From: Treponema sp.
GTDB lineage: Bacteria; Spirochaetota; Spirochaetia; Treponematales; Treponemataceae
Length of the DNA stretch: 50,791 nt
Direction of reading: 5' to 3'
Assembly: GCA_017645785.1 (NCBI GenBank)
Contig: JAGCNW010000043.1
Coordinates: forward strand, 1-50,791
This document shows positions 7,020 through 14,481 of this stretch, piece after piece. The position numbers were made by a program, and so were the translations under genes. The notes beneath the pieces were generated by a model, which did not search any database, was not told the origin of the DNA, and saw only the letters and a program-made list of their open reading frames with translations. Position 1 is the stretch's first letter. Each line of letters starts with the position of its first letter.

Positions 7020-7994
7020 ATGAGCATTCAAAAAAAGCCCTTGGTCAACGACCTTTACACAGCCGACCCTTCGGCCCACGTTTTTAACGGAAAGATTTAC
7101 ATTTATCCGTCTCACGACGAAGACATTGACGTGGCCAGCAACGACAACGGCGACCAATACGATATGGTGGACTACCACGTTTACGAAATGAAGGACGCCG
7201 AAACTTTGCCGCGCGACTGCGGTTGCGTCCTAAAATTGGAAGACGTAAAGTGGGCCTCAAAGCAATTGTGGGCGCCAGACTGCGCCGAAAAAGACGGAAA
7301 GTATTACTTTTATTTTCCGGCGCGCGACAAAAATGGAATGTTCCGCGTTGGCGTTGCCGTTGGCGACAAGCCCGAAGGTCCCTTCACTCCCGAAGACGAC
7401 TACATTCAGGGAACCTACAGCATCGACCCCTGCTGCTTCCAAGACACCGACAACAAGTATTACCTTACAATGGGCGGCTTGTGGGGCGGCCAGCTTGACC
7501 AGTATCGCAACAACAAGTGGAGCGCCGACAACAAGGAGCCGCAGGGAGACGAGCCCGCTTGCACACCCAAAATCGCTTTGCTTAAGGACAACATGAAGGA
7601 GCTTTCGGAAGACTTGCGCGACTTGGTCATCGTTGACGAAAAAGGCCAGCCGCTCAAGGGCGGAGACGACGTTCGCCGCTACTTTGAGGATCCCTGGCTT
7701 TTCAAAAAAGACGGAACTTATTACTTTACGTATTCAACCGGAACAAGCCACCTTTTGTGCTACGCCACAAGCAAGAGCGTTTACGGCCCTTACACTTACG
7801 GCGGCTGCATTTTGACTCCGGTTTTGGGCTGGACGACGCACCATTCGATTTTGGAATTCAACGGCAAGTGGTACTTGTTCTACCACGACTGCGAGCGCTC
7901 CAACGGCGTAAACCAAAAGCGCAACGTTAAGTTCCGCGAGCTTACCTTTAAGGCCGACGGAAAAATCCAGACGATGGACGGCTTTGACCGCTAA
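7020..7994 (+). CDS. Glycoside hydrolase family 43 (xylosidase/arabinosidase-type)
   Basis: 324 residues, a single five-bladed propeller catalytic domain of GH43. The three expected acidic residues are visible in blade-start contexts: D16 in YTADPSAHVFNGKIY, D136 in YSIDPCCF, and E223 in RRYFEDPWLFKKDGTYY. GH43 enzymes remove xylose or arabinose from plant hemicellulose or pectin oligosaccharides. There is no signal peptide and no carbohydrate-binding module, so it is probably cytoplasmic and acts on imported oligomers. AAGGAG lies 6 nt before the ATG and a sigma70-like promoter lies just upstream. It is monocistronic, with a terminator at 8004-8032. The exact substrate cannot be read from sequence. 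Confidence 0.88.
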   Translation: MSIQKKPLVNDLYTADPSAHVFNGKIYIYPSHDEDIDVASNDNGDQYDMVDYHVYEMKDAETLPRDCGCVLKLEDVKWASKQLWAPDCAEKDGKYYFYFPARDKNGMFRVGVAVGDKPEGPFTPEDDYIQGTYSIDPCCFQDTDNKYYLTMGGLWGGQLDQYRNNKWSADNKEPQGDEPACTPKIALLKDNMKELSEDLRDLVIVDEKGQPLKGGDDVRRYFEDPWLFKKDGTYYFTYSTGTSHLLCYATSKSVYGPYTYGGCILTPVLGWTTHHSILEFNGKWYLFYHDCERSNGVNQKRNVKFRELTFKADGKIQTMDGFDR

Positions 7995-8003
7995 GCAATA
8001 AGG

Positions 8004-8032
8004 CCCGGGCAGAAATGTCCGGGATTTTTTTT
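8004..8032 (+). terminator. Intrinsic terminator after the GH43 gene
   Basis: Stem CCCGGGC / GTCCGGG (8004-8010 and 8017-8023, one G-T pair) with loop AGAAAT, followed by A and eight T. Confidence 0.85.
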
Positions 8033-8050
8033 AATACAAAATACAAGGCC

Positions 8051-8079
8051 TTGCGCAAAAATATCACGCGTGATAGAAT
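8051..8079 (+). promoter_or_regulatory. Promoter of the thi operon with palindromic operator
   Basis: -35 TTGCGC (8051-8056), 17-bp spacer, -10 TAGAAT (8074-8079). A perfect 14-bp palindrome, TATCACGCGTGATA (8062-8075), fills most of the spacer and overlaps the first bases of the -10. A bound protein would block RNA polymerase, so it is a candidate repressor operator in addition to the downstream riboswitch. Confidence 0.6.
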
Positions 8080-8087
8080 GAGGCGAC

Positions 8088-8183
8088 AATTTAAAAGGGA
8101 GCTGGAAGAATCCGGCTGAGAGTAGGGTGTTCCCCCTTGACCTTTGAACTTGATTTGGGTAATTCCAACGTAAGGAGAAAATT
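8088..8183 (+). promoter_or_regulatory. TPP riboswitch (THI element)
   Basis: The conserved thiamine-pyrophosphate aptamer segments are present in order: GGCTGAGAGTAG (8114-8125), then ACCTTTGAACTTGATTTGGG (8140-8159), TAATTCCAACGTAAGGA (8160-8176). A closing stem can form between AATTT (8088-8092) and AAATT (8179-8183), ending right at the thiM ATG (8184). The 3' conserved AAGGAG (8172-8177) is itself the Shine-Dalgarno of thiM, so ligand binding should hide it. No terminator hairpin lies between aptamer and gene, so control is predicted at translation initiation. TPP shuts off thiamine salvage genes. Confidence 0.93.
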
Positions 8184-9005
8184 ATGTTCAAAACCTGTTT
8201 GGACAACGTTCGTTCGAACTGTCCTTTAATCCACAACATCACAAACTATGTAACTGTAAACGACGTGGCCAACGTCTTGCTTGCCATTGGCGCGAGCCCC
8301 ATCATGGCCGACGAGCCGAGCGACGCCGCGGAGATTACAAAAATCTGCGGCGGCCTTAACGTCAACATCGGAACGCTTAACAAGCGGACAATCAAGGCGA
8401 TGTTCAAAAGCGCAAAGAACGCGCAAGCGTTGGGCCACAAGCTTTTGCTTGACCCTGTCGGAGCGGGAGCCAGCGCGCTCAGGACAAATACCGCAGTAAA
8501 GCTTTTGAATAAATTTCATTTTGACGTTGTTCGCGGAAACATCAGTGAGATAAAAACTTTGGCTCTCGGAAGCGGAACTACAAAGGGCGTGGACGCGGAC
8601 GTCGCCGACGCGGTGACGGAAAGCAATTTGGACAAGGCAGTAGCCTTTGCAAAGGATTTCGCCGCGCGCAAAAATTGCGTCGTCGCGATTACAGGCGCGA
8701 TTGACTTGGTGGCCGACGCCCAAAAATGCTATGTGATACGAAACGGCCGCGCCGAGATGGGTCGGGTCACAGGAACTGGCTGCCAGCTTAGCGCGGTGAC
8801 CGCAGCCTACGCCGTGGCCAATCCCGACAATCTTTTGGAAGCGGCGGCCGCTGCCGTTTGCTCTATGGGCTTGGCCGGCGAGCTTGCTTGGGAACGAATG
8901 CAGGCCGGCGACGGAAATTCCACTTACCGCAACCGCATCATCGACGCCTTGTTCAATATGACGGGCGACGATTTGGAAAAGGGCGCCAAGTATGAAATTA
9001 GATAA
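8184..9005 (+). CDS. thiM: Hydroxyethylthiazole kinase
   Basis: 273 residues, normal for ThiM. It phosphorylates 4-methyl-5-(2-hydroxyethyl)thiazole with ATP in thiamine salvage. Seen: PLIHNITNYVTVNDVANVLL near the N-terminus, the GASPIMADEP stretch, KLLLDPVGAGAS in the ATP/Mg region, and GRVTGTGCQLSAVTAA with the catalytic-site Cys in the anion-hole loop. It is the first gene of the riboswitch-controlled operon and overlaps thiE by 14 nt, suggesting translational coupling. Cytoplasmic. The call rests on close overall match to the family. Confidence 0.96.
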   Translation: MFKTCLDNVRSNCPLIHNITNYVTVNDVANVLLAIGASPIMADEPSDAAEITKICGGLNVNIGTLNKRTIKAMFKSAKNAQALGHKLLLDPVGAGASALRTNTAVKLLNKFHFDVVRGNISEIKTLALGSGTTKGVDADVADAVTESNLDKAVAFAKDFAARKNCVVAITGAIDLVADAQKCYVIRNGRAEMGRVTGTGCQLSAVTAAYAVANPDNLLEAAAAAVCSMGLAGELAWERMQAGDGNSTYRNRIIDALFNMTGDDLEKGAKYEIR

Positions 9006-9621
9006 GCGCGCCCTGCGACTCTACGCCGTAACCGACCGCCACTGGCTTAACGGAAGAACGTTGGTTGAATGCGTGGAGCAAGCGATTGACGGCGGCGCGA
9101 CTTTTGTGCAGTTGCGTGAAAAAGATTTGGACGAGGAAGATTTTTTGAACGAAGCCCGCGCGCTAAAAAAACTTTGCGCCGCTCGTGGCGTTCCCTTTGT
9201 GGTGAACGACAACGTAATGATTGCAAAAGAAGTTTGCGCGGACGGAGTTCACGTCGGCCAATCCGATATGGCTTGCCTAGAGGCGCGCCGCCTTTTGGGG
9301 CCTGACAGCATTATCGGGGTAAGCGCGCAGACTGTTGACCAAGCGGTCTTGGCGGAAAAACAAGGCGCCGACTATCTTGGCGTGGGAGCGGTGTTTGCCA
9401 CAGGAAGCAAGGCCGACGCGGAGAGCGTTCCGATTGAAACGTTAAAAGAAATTTGCGCGGCGGTAAAAATTCCTGTCGTTGCCATCGGCGGAATCAACGC
9501 GGGCAATGTCCATCAGTTAAAGGGGAGCGGGATCGCGGGCGTGAGCGTCATCAGCGCGATTTTTGCCAACGACGACATTAGGGGAGCGACAAAAAAATTA
9601 GCGGCGACACTTCAATTGTAG
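8992..9621 (+). CDS. thiE: Thiamine-phosphate synthase
   Basis: 209 residues, standard for ThiE. It condenses HMP pyrophosphate with thiazole phosphate to thiamine phosphate in a TIM barrel. Seen: FVQLREKD (pyrophosphate site), VPFVVNDNVMIAKEVCADGVHVGQ, IIGVSAQT, DYLGVGAVFATGSK, and VVAIGGINAGNV (phosphate-binding C-terminal loops). It starts inside the end of thiM, 14-nt overlap. A small perfect inverted repeat, TAGGC-AA-GCCTA (9619-9630), covers the stop codon, and another imperfect hairpin is at 9654-9676 in the 77-nt gap before thiD; neither has a T-run. Confidence 0.96.
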   Translation: MKLDKRALRLYAVTDRHWLNGRTLVECVEQAIDGGATFVQLREKDLDEEDFLNEARALKKLCAARGVPFVVNDNVMIAKEVCADGVHVGQSDMACLEARRLLGPDSIIGVSAQTVDQAVLAEKQGADYLGVGAVFATGSKADAESVPIETLKEICAAVKIPVVAIGGINAGNVHQLKGSGIAGVSVISAIFANDDIRGATKKLAATLQL

Positions 9622-9698
9622 GCAAGCCTAAGAAGCGCCGTAACAAAAATAAATGCCTTGGGGGCACCACTTGGCATAAAGCAGAATCAGGAGGAAAG

Positions 9699-10505
9699 AT
9701 GAAAACTGCTTTAACGATCGCTGGAAGCGATTCCAGCGGAGGCGCCGGCATTCAAGCGGACATCAAGACAATGACAGCCAACGGCGTTTACGCCATGAGC
9801 GCTGTCACCGCCTTGACCGCCCAGAACACGACCGGCGTAACTAGCATTATGGAATCCACGCCGGAATTTTTGCGCGAGCAAATCCGCGCGGTAGTCACAG
9901 ACATTTTTCCCGACGCGGTAAAAGTCGGAATGGTTTCTTCGTCGGCGCTCATACAAGTTATCGCCGATTCAATCAAAGAATTTAATTTGAAGAATGTTGT
10001 CGTTGACCCGGTTATGGTCGCCACAAGCGGAGCCAAGTTGATTAGCGACGACGCGATTAGCGCTTTAAAGGAACGCTTGTTGCCGCTTGCGACAGTTATA
10101 ACGCCTAACATTCCCGAAGCGGAAGTTCTTTGCGGAAAATCAATCAAAAGCGCGGACGACATGGAATCCGCTGCCCAAGAAATATATCAGTCGTTTGGCG
10201 TCGCGGTTTTAATTAAGGGCGGCCACAACCTCAATGACGCGAACGATTATCTTTTCGGCAACATAGCCGGCGGCGAGCGCAGGGGCCAATGGATTAACGG
10301 AAAGCGAATTCAAAATCCCAACACGCACGGAACCGGCTGCACCCTATCCAGCGCGATCGCAAGCAATTTGGCGAAAGGAAAAAGTTTAATTGAGTCCGTC
10401 CAGTCGGCCAAAAACTACTTGACCGGCGCGCTCGCCGCCATGCTCGATTTGGGAAAAGGCTCCGGGCCTATGAACCATGCATTTGCGGTAAAGGGGGATT
10501 TCTAA
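9699..10505 (+). CDS. thiD: Hydroxymethylpyrimidine (phosphate) kinase
   Basis: 268 residues. It phosphorylates HMP and HMP phosphate to the pyrophosphate used by ThiE. Seen: TIAGSDSSGGAGIQADIKT at the N-terminus (substrate loop), VVVDPVMVATSG, VLIKGGHN, and NTHGTGCTLSSAIA (anion hole with catalytic Cys). AGGAGG precedes the ATG at 9699 by about 5 nt. Its stop overlaps the cytX start (TAATG). Together with thiM, thiE and cytX, and with no thiC or thiG here, the operon is of salvage type. Confidence 0.96.
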   Translation: MKTALTIAGSDSSGGAGIQADIKTMTANGVYAMSAVTALTAQNTTGVTSIMESTPEFLREQIRAVVTDIFPDAVKVGMVSSSALIQVIADSIKEFNLKNVVVDPVMVATSGAKLISDDAISALKERLLPLATVITPNIPEAEVLCGKSIKSADDMESAAQEIYQSFGVAVLIKGGHNLNDANDYLFGNIAGGERRGQWINGKRIQNPNTHGTGCTLSSAIASNLAKGKSLIESVQSAKNYLTGALAAMLDLGKGSGPMNHAFAVKGDF

Positions 10506-11755
10506 TGACAGCTTTTTCTTCAGCGTTGATTTGGTTTGGAGCGGGAGTCTCCATTGCCGAGATTATCACAGGAACTTATTTCGCGCCGCTTGGCTTCGCT
10601 AAAGGAATGGCGGCGATTGTAATCGGCCACATTCTTGGCTGCGCGCTCTTGTTTTTGACAGGCGTCATCGGAGCCAAGACGCAAAAGACGGCTATGGAAA
10701 CAACCACCTTGAGCTTTGGAAAATTCGGCTCGAAATTTTTTGGCCTTTTGAACGCGGCGCAGCTTTTGGGCTGGACGGGAATAATGATTTACGATGGTTC
10801 CCTCTGCGCCAACACGATAATCAATGGAGCCAAAAATTATTCCAAAATCGCCGCGCTTGCGATTGGAGTTTTGATCGTAATTTGGATTTTGGCCGGCGTC
10901 CGCAACTTGGACAAGCTCAACTTCGCCGCGGCTTTGGCGCTCTTTGGCCTTACGCTTTTGTTGTGCCTTGAAATTTTTGGCGGCCTGATTTTGGACGGCG
11001 AAAAAGGCGCGACGGTCGCGAAGGCTGCCGCGGCGGCTAGAACAGCAAGCGAGGGCCTTTCTTTTGGAGCGGCCATAGAGCTTTCGGCGGCCATGCCCCT
11101 TTCTTGGCTCCCTGTAATCAGCGACTACACAAAGGACGCCAAAAAGCCGGTGTCGGTTTCGCTTGTTGGAGCGTTGGTTTACTTTTTTGTAAGCGTTTGG
11201 ATGTACGCGATCGGCATGGGAGCGGCGATATTCACGGGCGAAAGCTCGATCGACATCGTCATGCTGAAGACCGGCTTGGGAGCGGCGGCCCTTGTGATTG
11301 TCGTTCTTTCTACCGTGACCACGACTTACCTCGACGCGTATTCGGCCGGCGTTTCTTGGCAGAGCGTTTTGCCAAGGGAAGGGTCCAAGTTCTACGCAAA
11401 GGCCGTCGCGATTTTTGTCGCGGTTTTGGGAACGGTCGGCGCGATTCTCTTTAACATGGACAACATCACCGACTTTTTGTATTTGATTGGAAGCGTTTTC
11501 GCTCCGATGACGGCGGTTTTGCTCGCAGATTTTTTTGTTCTTAAAAACGATTCCTCCAATAAAAAATTCGACACAAAGCGCGCGGCCATGTGGCTTTTGG
11601 GCTTTATAATTTACAGGCTCTTTATGCGATTGGACCTTGTCTTTGGCTGCACCCTTCCCGCGATGGCGGCGACATTCGTCCTGGCGATTTTCTTGTCGTC
11701 CAATGCCATAAAGCGTCCGAAAGGACGCGGCGAAACAACTCGAAACAACGATTGA
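10505..11755 (+). CDS. cytX: Putative HMP transporter of the NCS1 family
   Basis: 416 residues of mostly hydrophobic helices (about 12 predicted membrane segments) typical of the NCS1 nucleobase/cation symporters. The N-terminal FGAGVSIAEIITGTYF and the MPLSWLPVISDYTKDAKKP stretch (residues about 198-216) are characteristic of CytX, found with thi genes and assigned to hydroxymethylpyrimidine uptake by comparative genomics. Start codon overlaps the thiD stop by one base. Inner membrane. The gene is last in the riboswitch operon, so uptake and use of HMP are under the same TPP control. A hairpin GTCCGAAAGGAC lies within the last codons but has no T-run. Confidence 0.88.
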   Translation: MTAFSSALIWFGAGVSIAEIITGTYFAPLGFAKGMAAIVIGHILGCALLFLTGVIGAKTQKTAMETTTLSFGKFGSKFFGLLNAAQLLGWTGIMIYDGSLCANTIINGAKNYSKIAALAIGVLIVIWILAGVRNLDKLNFAAALALFGLTLLLCLEIFGGLILDGEKGATVAKAAAAARTASEGLSFGAAIELSAAMPLSWLPVISDYTKDAKKPVSVSLVGALVYFFVSVWMYAIGMGAAIFTGESSIDIVMLKTGLGAAALVIVVLSTVTTTYLDAYSAGVSWQSVLPREGSKFYAKAVAIFVAVLGTVGAILFNMDNITDFLYLIGSVFAPMTAVLLADFFVLKNDSSNKKFDTKRAAMWLLGFIIYRLFMRLDLVFGCTLPAMAATFVLAIFLSSNAIKRPKGRGETTRNND

Positions 11756-11784
11756 GGTCTTGAAACCGAAGGTACGAGTTGCGA

Positions 11785-11813
11785 TTGACCCGGCGGCGCC
11801 GCGTCGGTATAAT
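11785..11813 (+). promoter_or_regulatory. Promoter of the cytosine methyltransferase gene (leaderless type)
   Basis: -35 TTGACC (11785-11790), 17-bp spacer, -10 TATAAT (11808-11813), then only 6 nt to the ATG at 11820. One of the best consensus matches in the window. Confidence 0.8.
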
Positions 11814-11819
11814 TTAAGA

Positions 11820-12809
11820 ATGATTGAAGTTAAGTCCAAGCCATTTTCCAATTTTACATTCATCGATTTGTTCGCCGGCTTGGGCGGCTTTAGGTTGGCC
11901 CTGAAATCCTTGGGCGCCTCTTGCGTTTACTCCAGCGAATGGGACAAGCAGGCGCAAGACGTTTACCAAGAAAATTTTGGCCACCGCCCAGAGGGCGACA
12001 TAACTAAAGTTGACGAAAAAACAATTCCCGACCACGACATTTGTTGCGCGGGCTTTCCTTGCCAAGCCTTTTCTATCAGCGGAAAAATGCGGGGCTTTGA
12101 AGACAGCCGCGGAACCCTTTTCTTTGACGTGGCGCGCATAGTAAAAGAAAAAAAGCCCAAGGTTGTCTTTATGGAAAACGTGCGGAACTTCGCGCGCCAC
12201 GACGGCGGCCGCACGCTTAAAGTCGTTCAAAAAACGATGGAAGATTTGGGCTACGCTTTTTATTGGAAAGTTTTGAGCGCGCGGGATTACGGCGTTCCCC
12301 AAAAGCGCGAGCGCGTTTATATGGTTTGCTTTAGAAAAGATTTGGGCGACGTCAATTTTGAATTTCCAAAACCATTTCCGCTGACGCGCCATGTGGAAGA
12401 TTTTTTGCTCCCCGAATCTGACGAAACCCGCGCCCTTTACGACGAGCGCTATCCGATGATTTTAAATCCAAAGAAAAAAGACAAGTACAGCTCAAAGGCA
12501 ATAAAGCTTGCGATTGTAAACAAGGGTGGCCAAGGCGAGCGCGTCTATTCGCCGAAAGGAATCGCTGTCACCTTGAGCGCTTACGGCGGAGGAGTTTTTG
12601 CAAAGACCGGCGGCTACTTGGTCAACGGAAAACCGCGCCGTCTTCATCCAAGAGAGTGCGCCCGTTTGATGGGCTATCCGGATTCCTACAAAATTTCAAA
12701 AAGGCCCAACCAAGCCTACAAGCAATTCGGAAACTCGGTAGTGGTTGACGTGCTACAGTTAATTGCGGTTCAAATAGCGGCGGCGCTTGCGTCGGCAGGC
12801 CAAATCTAA
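11820..12809 (+). CDS. DNA (cytosine-5)-methyltransferase, Dcm-type
   Basis: 329 residues, a complete single-chain m5C methyltransferase. Motif I IDLFAGLGGFRLAL (residues 15-28), motif IV AGFPCQAFS with catalytic C81, motif VI VFMENVRNF, motif VIII QKRERVYMV, and the C-terminal motif X QFGNSVVVDVL are all present in the normal order, with a short target-recognition region in between. It methylates C5 of cytosine in an unknown site. The ATG at 11820 is chosen because a TTGACC-17-TATAAT promoter ends 6 nt before it; an in-frame TTG at 11760 lies upstream of that promoter. It is followed after 1 nt by vsr. No restriction endonuclease gene is adjacent, so it is an orphan methyltransferase or a reduced R-M remnant. 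Confidence 0.94.
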   Translation: MIEVKSKPFSNFTFIDLFAGLGGFRLALKSLGASCVYSSEWDKQAQDVYQENFGHRPEGDITKVDEKTIPDHDICCAGFPCQAFSISGKMRGFEDSRGTLFFDVARIVKEKKPKVVFMENVRNFARHDGGRTLKVVQKTMEDLGYAFYWKVLSARDYGVPQKRERVYMVCFRKDLGDVNFEFPKPFPLTRHVEDFLLPESDETRALYDERYPMILNPKKKDKYSSKAIKLAIVNKGGQGERVYSPKGIAVTLSAYGGGVFAKTGGYLVNGKPRRLHPRECARLMGYPDSYKISKRPNQAYKQFGNSVVVDVLQLIAVQIAAALASAGQI

Positions 12810-12810
12810 A

Positions 12811-13263
12811 ATGGACACGCTCACAAAAGAACAGCGGCATTTTGTAATGTCTCAAATCAAGAGCAGCGACACCAAGCCTGAGACCGCCGTTCGTTCATAC
12901 TTGCACAAATTGGGATTCCGCTTTAGAAAAAACGACAAGCGTTTGATTGGAAAACCTGACCTTTATTTTCCGCGCTACTACGCCGTGATTTTTGTAAACG
13001 GCTGTTTTTGGCACGGCCACGATTCCTGCAAAAAAGTGCGGATTCCAAAAACAAACACGGAATACTGGACGCAAAAAATCGCGCGCAACAAGGAGCGCGA
13101 CAAAAAGGAAATCCAAACCTTAATAGAGCAAGGTTATCGGGTCGGCGTTGTGTGGGAGTGTTCGATTACAGGAAAAAAGCGCTCCCAGAAAATCCAAGAG
13201 GTTTCTGAGAGCGTCGCCTTATGGCTGGAAGAGGGCTTTGACCAAAACTACAGAGAGTTTTAA
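12811..13263 (+). CDS. vsr: Very short patch repair endonuclease
   Basis: 150 residues, close to the standard Vsr length. Seen: TKEQRHFVMSQIKSSDTKPE near the N-terminus, D50 in GKPDLYFP and the FVNGCFWHGH motif with W67, H68 and H70, matching the catalytic Asp, intercalating Trp and His, and zinc-site His of the Escherichia coli enzyme. Vsr nicks next to T:G mismatches that arise when 5-methylcytosine deaminates. It follows the methyltransferase stop by 1 nt (TAA-A-ATG), so the pair is certainly cotranscribed and the site specificities should match. The 3' end lies 18 nt from the converging urtA-like gene, with no terminator visible. Confidence 0.95.
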   Translation: MDTLTKEQRHFVMSQIKSSDTKPETAVRSYLHKLGFRFRKNDKRLIGKPDLYFPRYYAVIFVNGCFWHGHDSCKKVRIPKTNTEYWTQKIARNKERDKKEIQTLIEQGYRVGVVWECSITGKKRSQKIQEVSESVALWLEEGFDQNYREF

Positions 13264-13281
13264 GCCGTCCTCGTGGCCCGC

Positions 13282-14481
13282 TTATAGTCCCTTGGCCCAA
13301 ATGTAAGTGCTGAGGTAGGGGTCTGGCTTGATCGCGGCCGGGCTTTCCCAAACTTCGTCTATCAAGCCTTTTGAATTTAAGCGGCCGATGCGAACCCGTT
13401 TTTGCAAGTGCTGGTTTTCTCCGTCGATTCTAACCATTCCTTCGGGAGCGTCAAAGGTCAAGCCTTTTGCCGCGATGCGAACTTCTTCGGTGTCAAAGGA
13501 ACCGGCCTTTTCGCAAGCAAGCGCCCAAAGGTGAATGGCTGTGTAGGCGGCTTCCATCGGGTCTCCTACAATTTTATCTTGACCGTACAATTCCTTGTAG
13601 CGCTGGACAAAAGTTTTGTTTTGGAACGACGCGATTGTTTGAAAGTAACTCCAAGTGGCAAGATGTCCTTCGATGATTTCGGGACCGATGTAAGCGGCCT
13701 CTTCTTCTGAAACAGAAAAACTCATTACAGGAATGTCTTGGGGCGTCACGCCGGCGGCGCTCAATTGGGTGAAGAAGGCCTTGTTGGACGATCCGTTGAT
13801 CGTGTTGATTATTACGTCAGGCTTTTTGGCGACGATGTCTTGAATTATGTCTTGAAAATTATCAGACTCGAGGGGCTTGTACGCTTCTCCGACAACAAGG
13901 CCGCCCAAATAATTTAGCTGCGCCTTTACGATTTTGTTGGCCGTTCGCGGAAAGATGTAGTCAGAGCCGACCAAATACATGCGCCTTCCAAAATTGTCAA
14001 AGCAGAATTCGACGCCGGGAACTACTTGCTGGTTTGGCGCGGATCCCATGTACATAATGTTTGGGCTGGCTTCCATTCCCTCGTACTGCAAGGGATACCA
14101 AAGCAAGCCGTAGATGTTGGGGCTTTCAACTACCGAGAGAACAGATTTTCTTGAGGCTGATGTCCAACAGCCAAAGATTGTCGCGACCTTGTCTTCTTCA
14201 AAAAGTTTTCTGGCTTGCTTTTCAAAAACTCGCGGGTCGCTTTGTCCGTCCGCCAAAACAATTTGGATTTGCTTTCCAAGAACGCCGCCGTTTTTGTTTA
14301 TTTCGTCAATCGCCATTTTTTCGGCGTTGACCAAGCTTCTTTCGCTTTGAGCCATTATGCCGGTGATTGAATGCAAGATTCCGACTTTGACGACATTAGA
14401 ATTTCTTTTGTTTGAGCAAGACGCCGCGAGTATTCCCAAAAGGGCGGCGGCCGCAAGCGTTATGATTTTATTGCATTTCAT
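13282..14481 (-). CDS. UrtA-like periplasmic binding lipoprotein (orphan)
   Basis: 399 residues. The N-terminus has a lipoprotein signal with LAASC (Cys22), so it is anchored to a membrane. The rest is a type I periplasmic binding fold close to the urea/short-chain amide receptor group (UrtA): VKVGILHSITGIMAQSE, the ATIFGCWTSASRKSVL loop, and YGLLWYPLQYEGMEASPN. No urtB-E permease or ATPase genes are present. Instead it overlaps the upstream adenylate cyclase gene by 4 nt (ATGA), so they are translationally coupled. I infer that it senses a small amide, urea or amino acid for the cyclase rather than feeding a transporter. The ligand is not proven by sequence. Confidence 0.82.
   Translation of the reverse strand: MKCNKIITLAAAALLGILAASCSNKRNSNVVKVGILHSITGIMAQSERSLVNAEKMAIDEINKNGGVLGKQIQIVLADGQSDPRVFEKQARKLFEEDKVATIFGCWTSASRKSVLSVVESPNIYGLLWYPLQYEGMEASPNIMYMGSAPNQQVVPGVEFCFDNFGRRMYLVGSDYIFPRTANKIVKAQLNYLGGLVVGEAYKPLESDNFQDIIQDIVAKKPDVIINTINGSSNKAFFTQLSAAGVTPQDIPVMSFSVSEEEAAYIGPEIIEGHLATWSYFQTIASFQNKTFVQRYKELYGQDKIVGDPMEAAYTAIHLWALACEKAGSFDTEEVRIAAKGLTFDAPEGMVRIDGENQHLQKRVRIGRLNSKGLIDEVWESPAAIKPDPYLSTYIWAKGL

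Noticed and set aside
9654..9676. Second riboswitch or terminator between thiE and thiD
   Set aside because: The hairpin is imperfect, with several mismatches, no T-run and no known aptamer core; thiD has its own AGGAGG.
11760..11819. Longer N-terminus for the cytosine methyltransferase from TTG 11760
   Set aside because: The extension runs through the -35 and -10 boxes, and motif I begins normally after the ATG at 11820.
10520..11863. Long minus-strand open frame opposite cytX (447 codons)
   Set aside because: It is antisense to a clear transporter gene, rich in Arg/Lys/His/Asn with no domain, and ends over the methyltransferase promoter; an artefact of codon bias.
11820..13263. Complete restriction-modification system
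   Set aside because: The second gene is a mismatch-repair nuclease (Vsr) with its specific CFWHGH motif; no cognate endonuclease is present.
13282..14481. Complete urea ABC transporter
   Set aside because: Only the binding protein is present; the neighbours are vsr and a cyclase.
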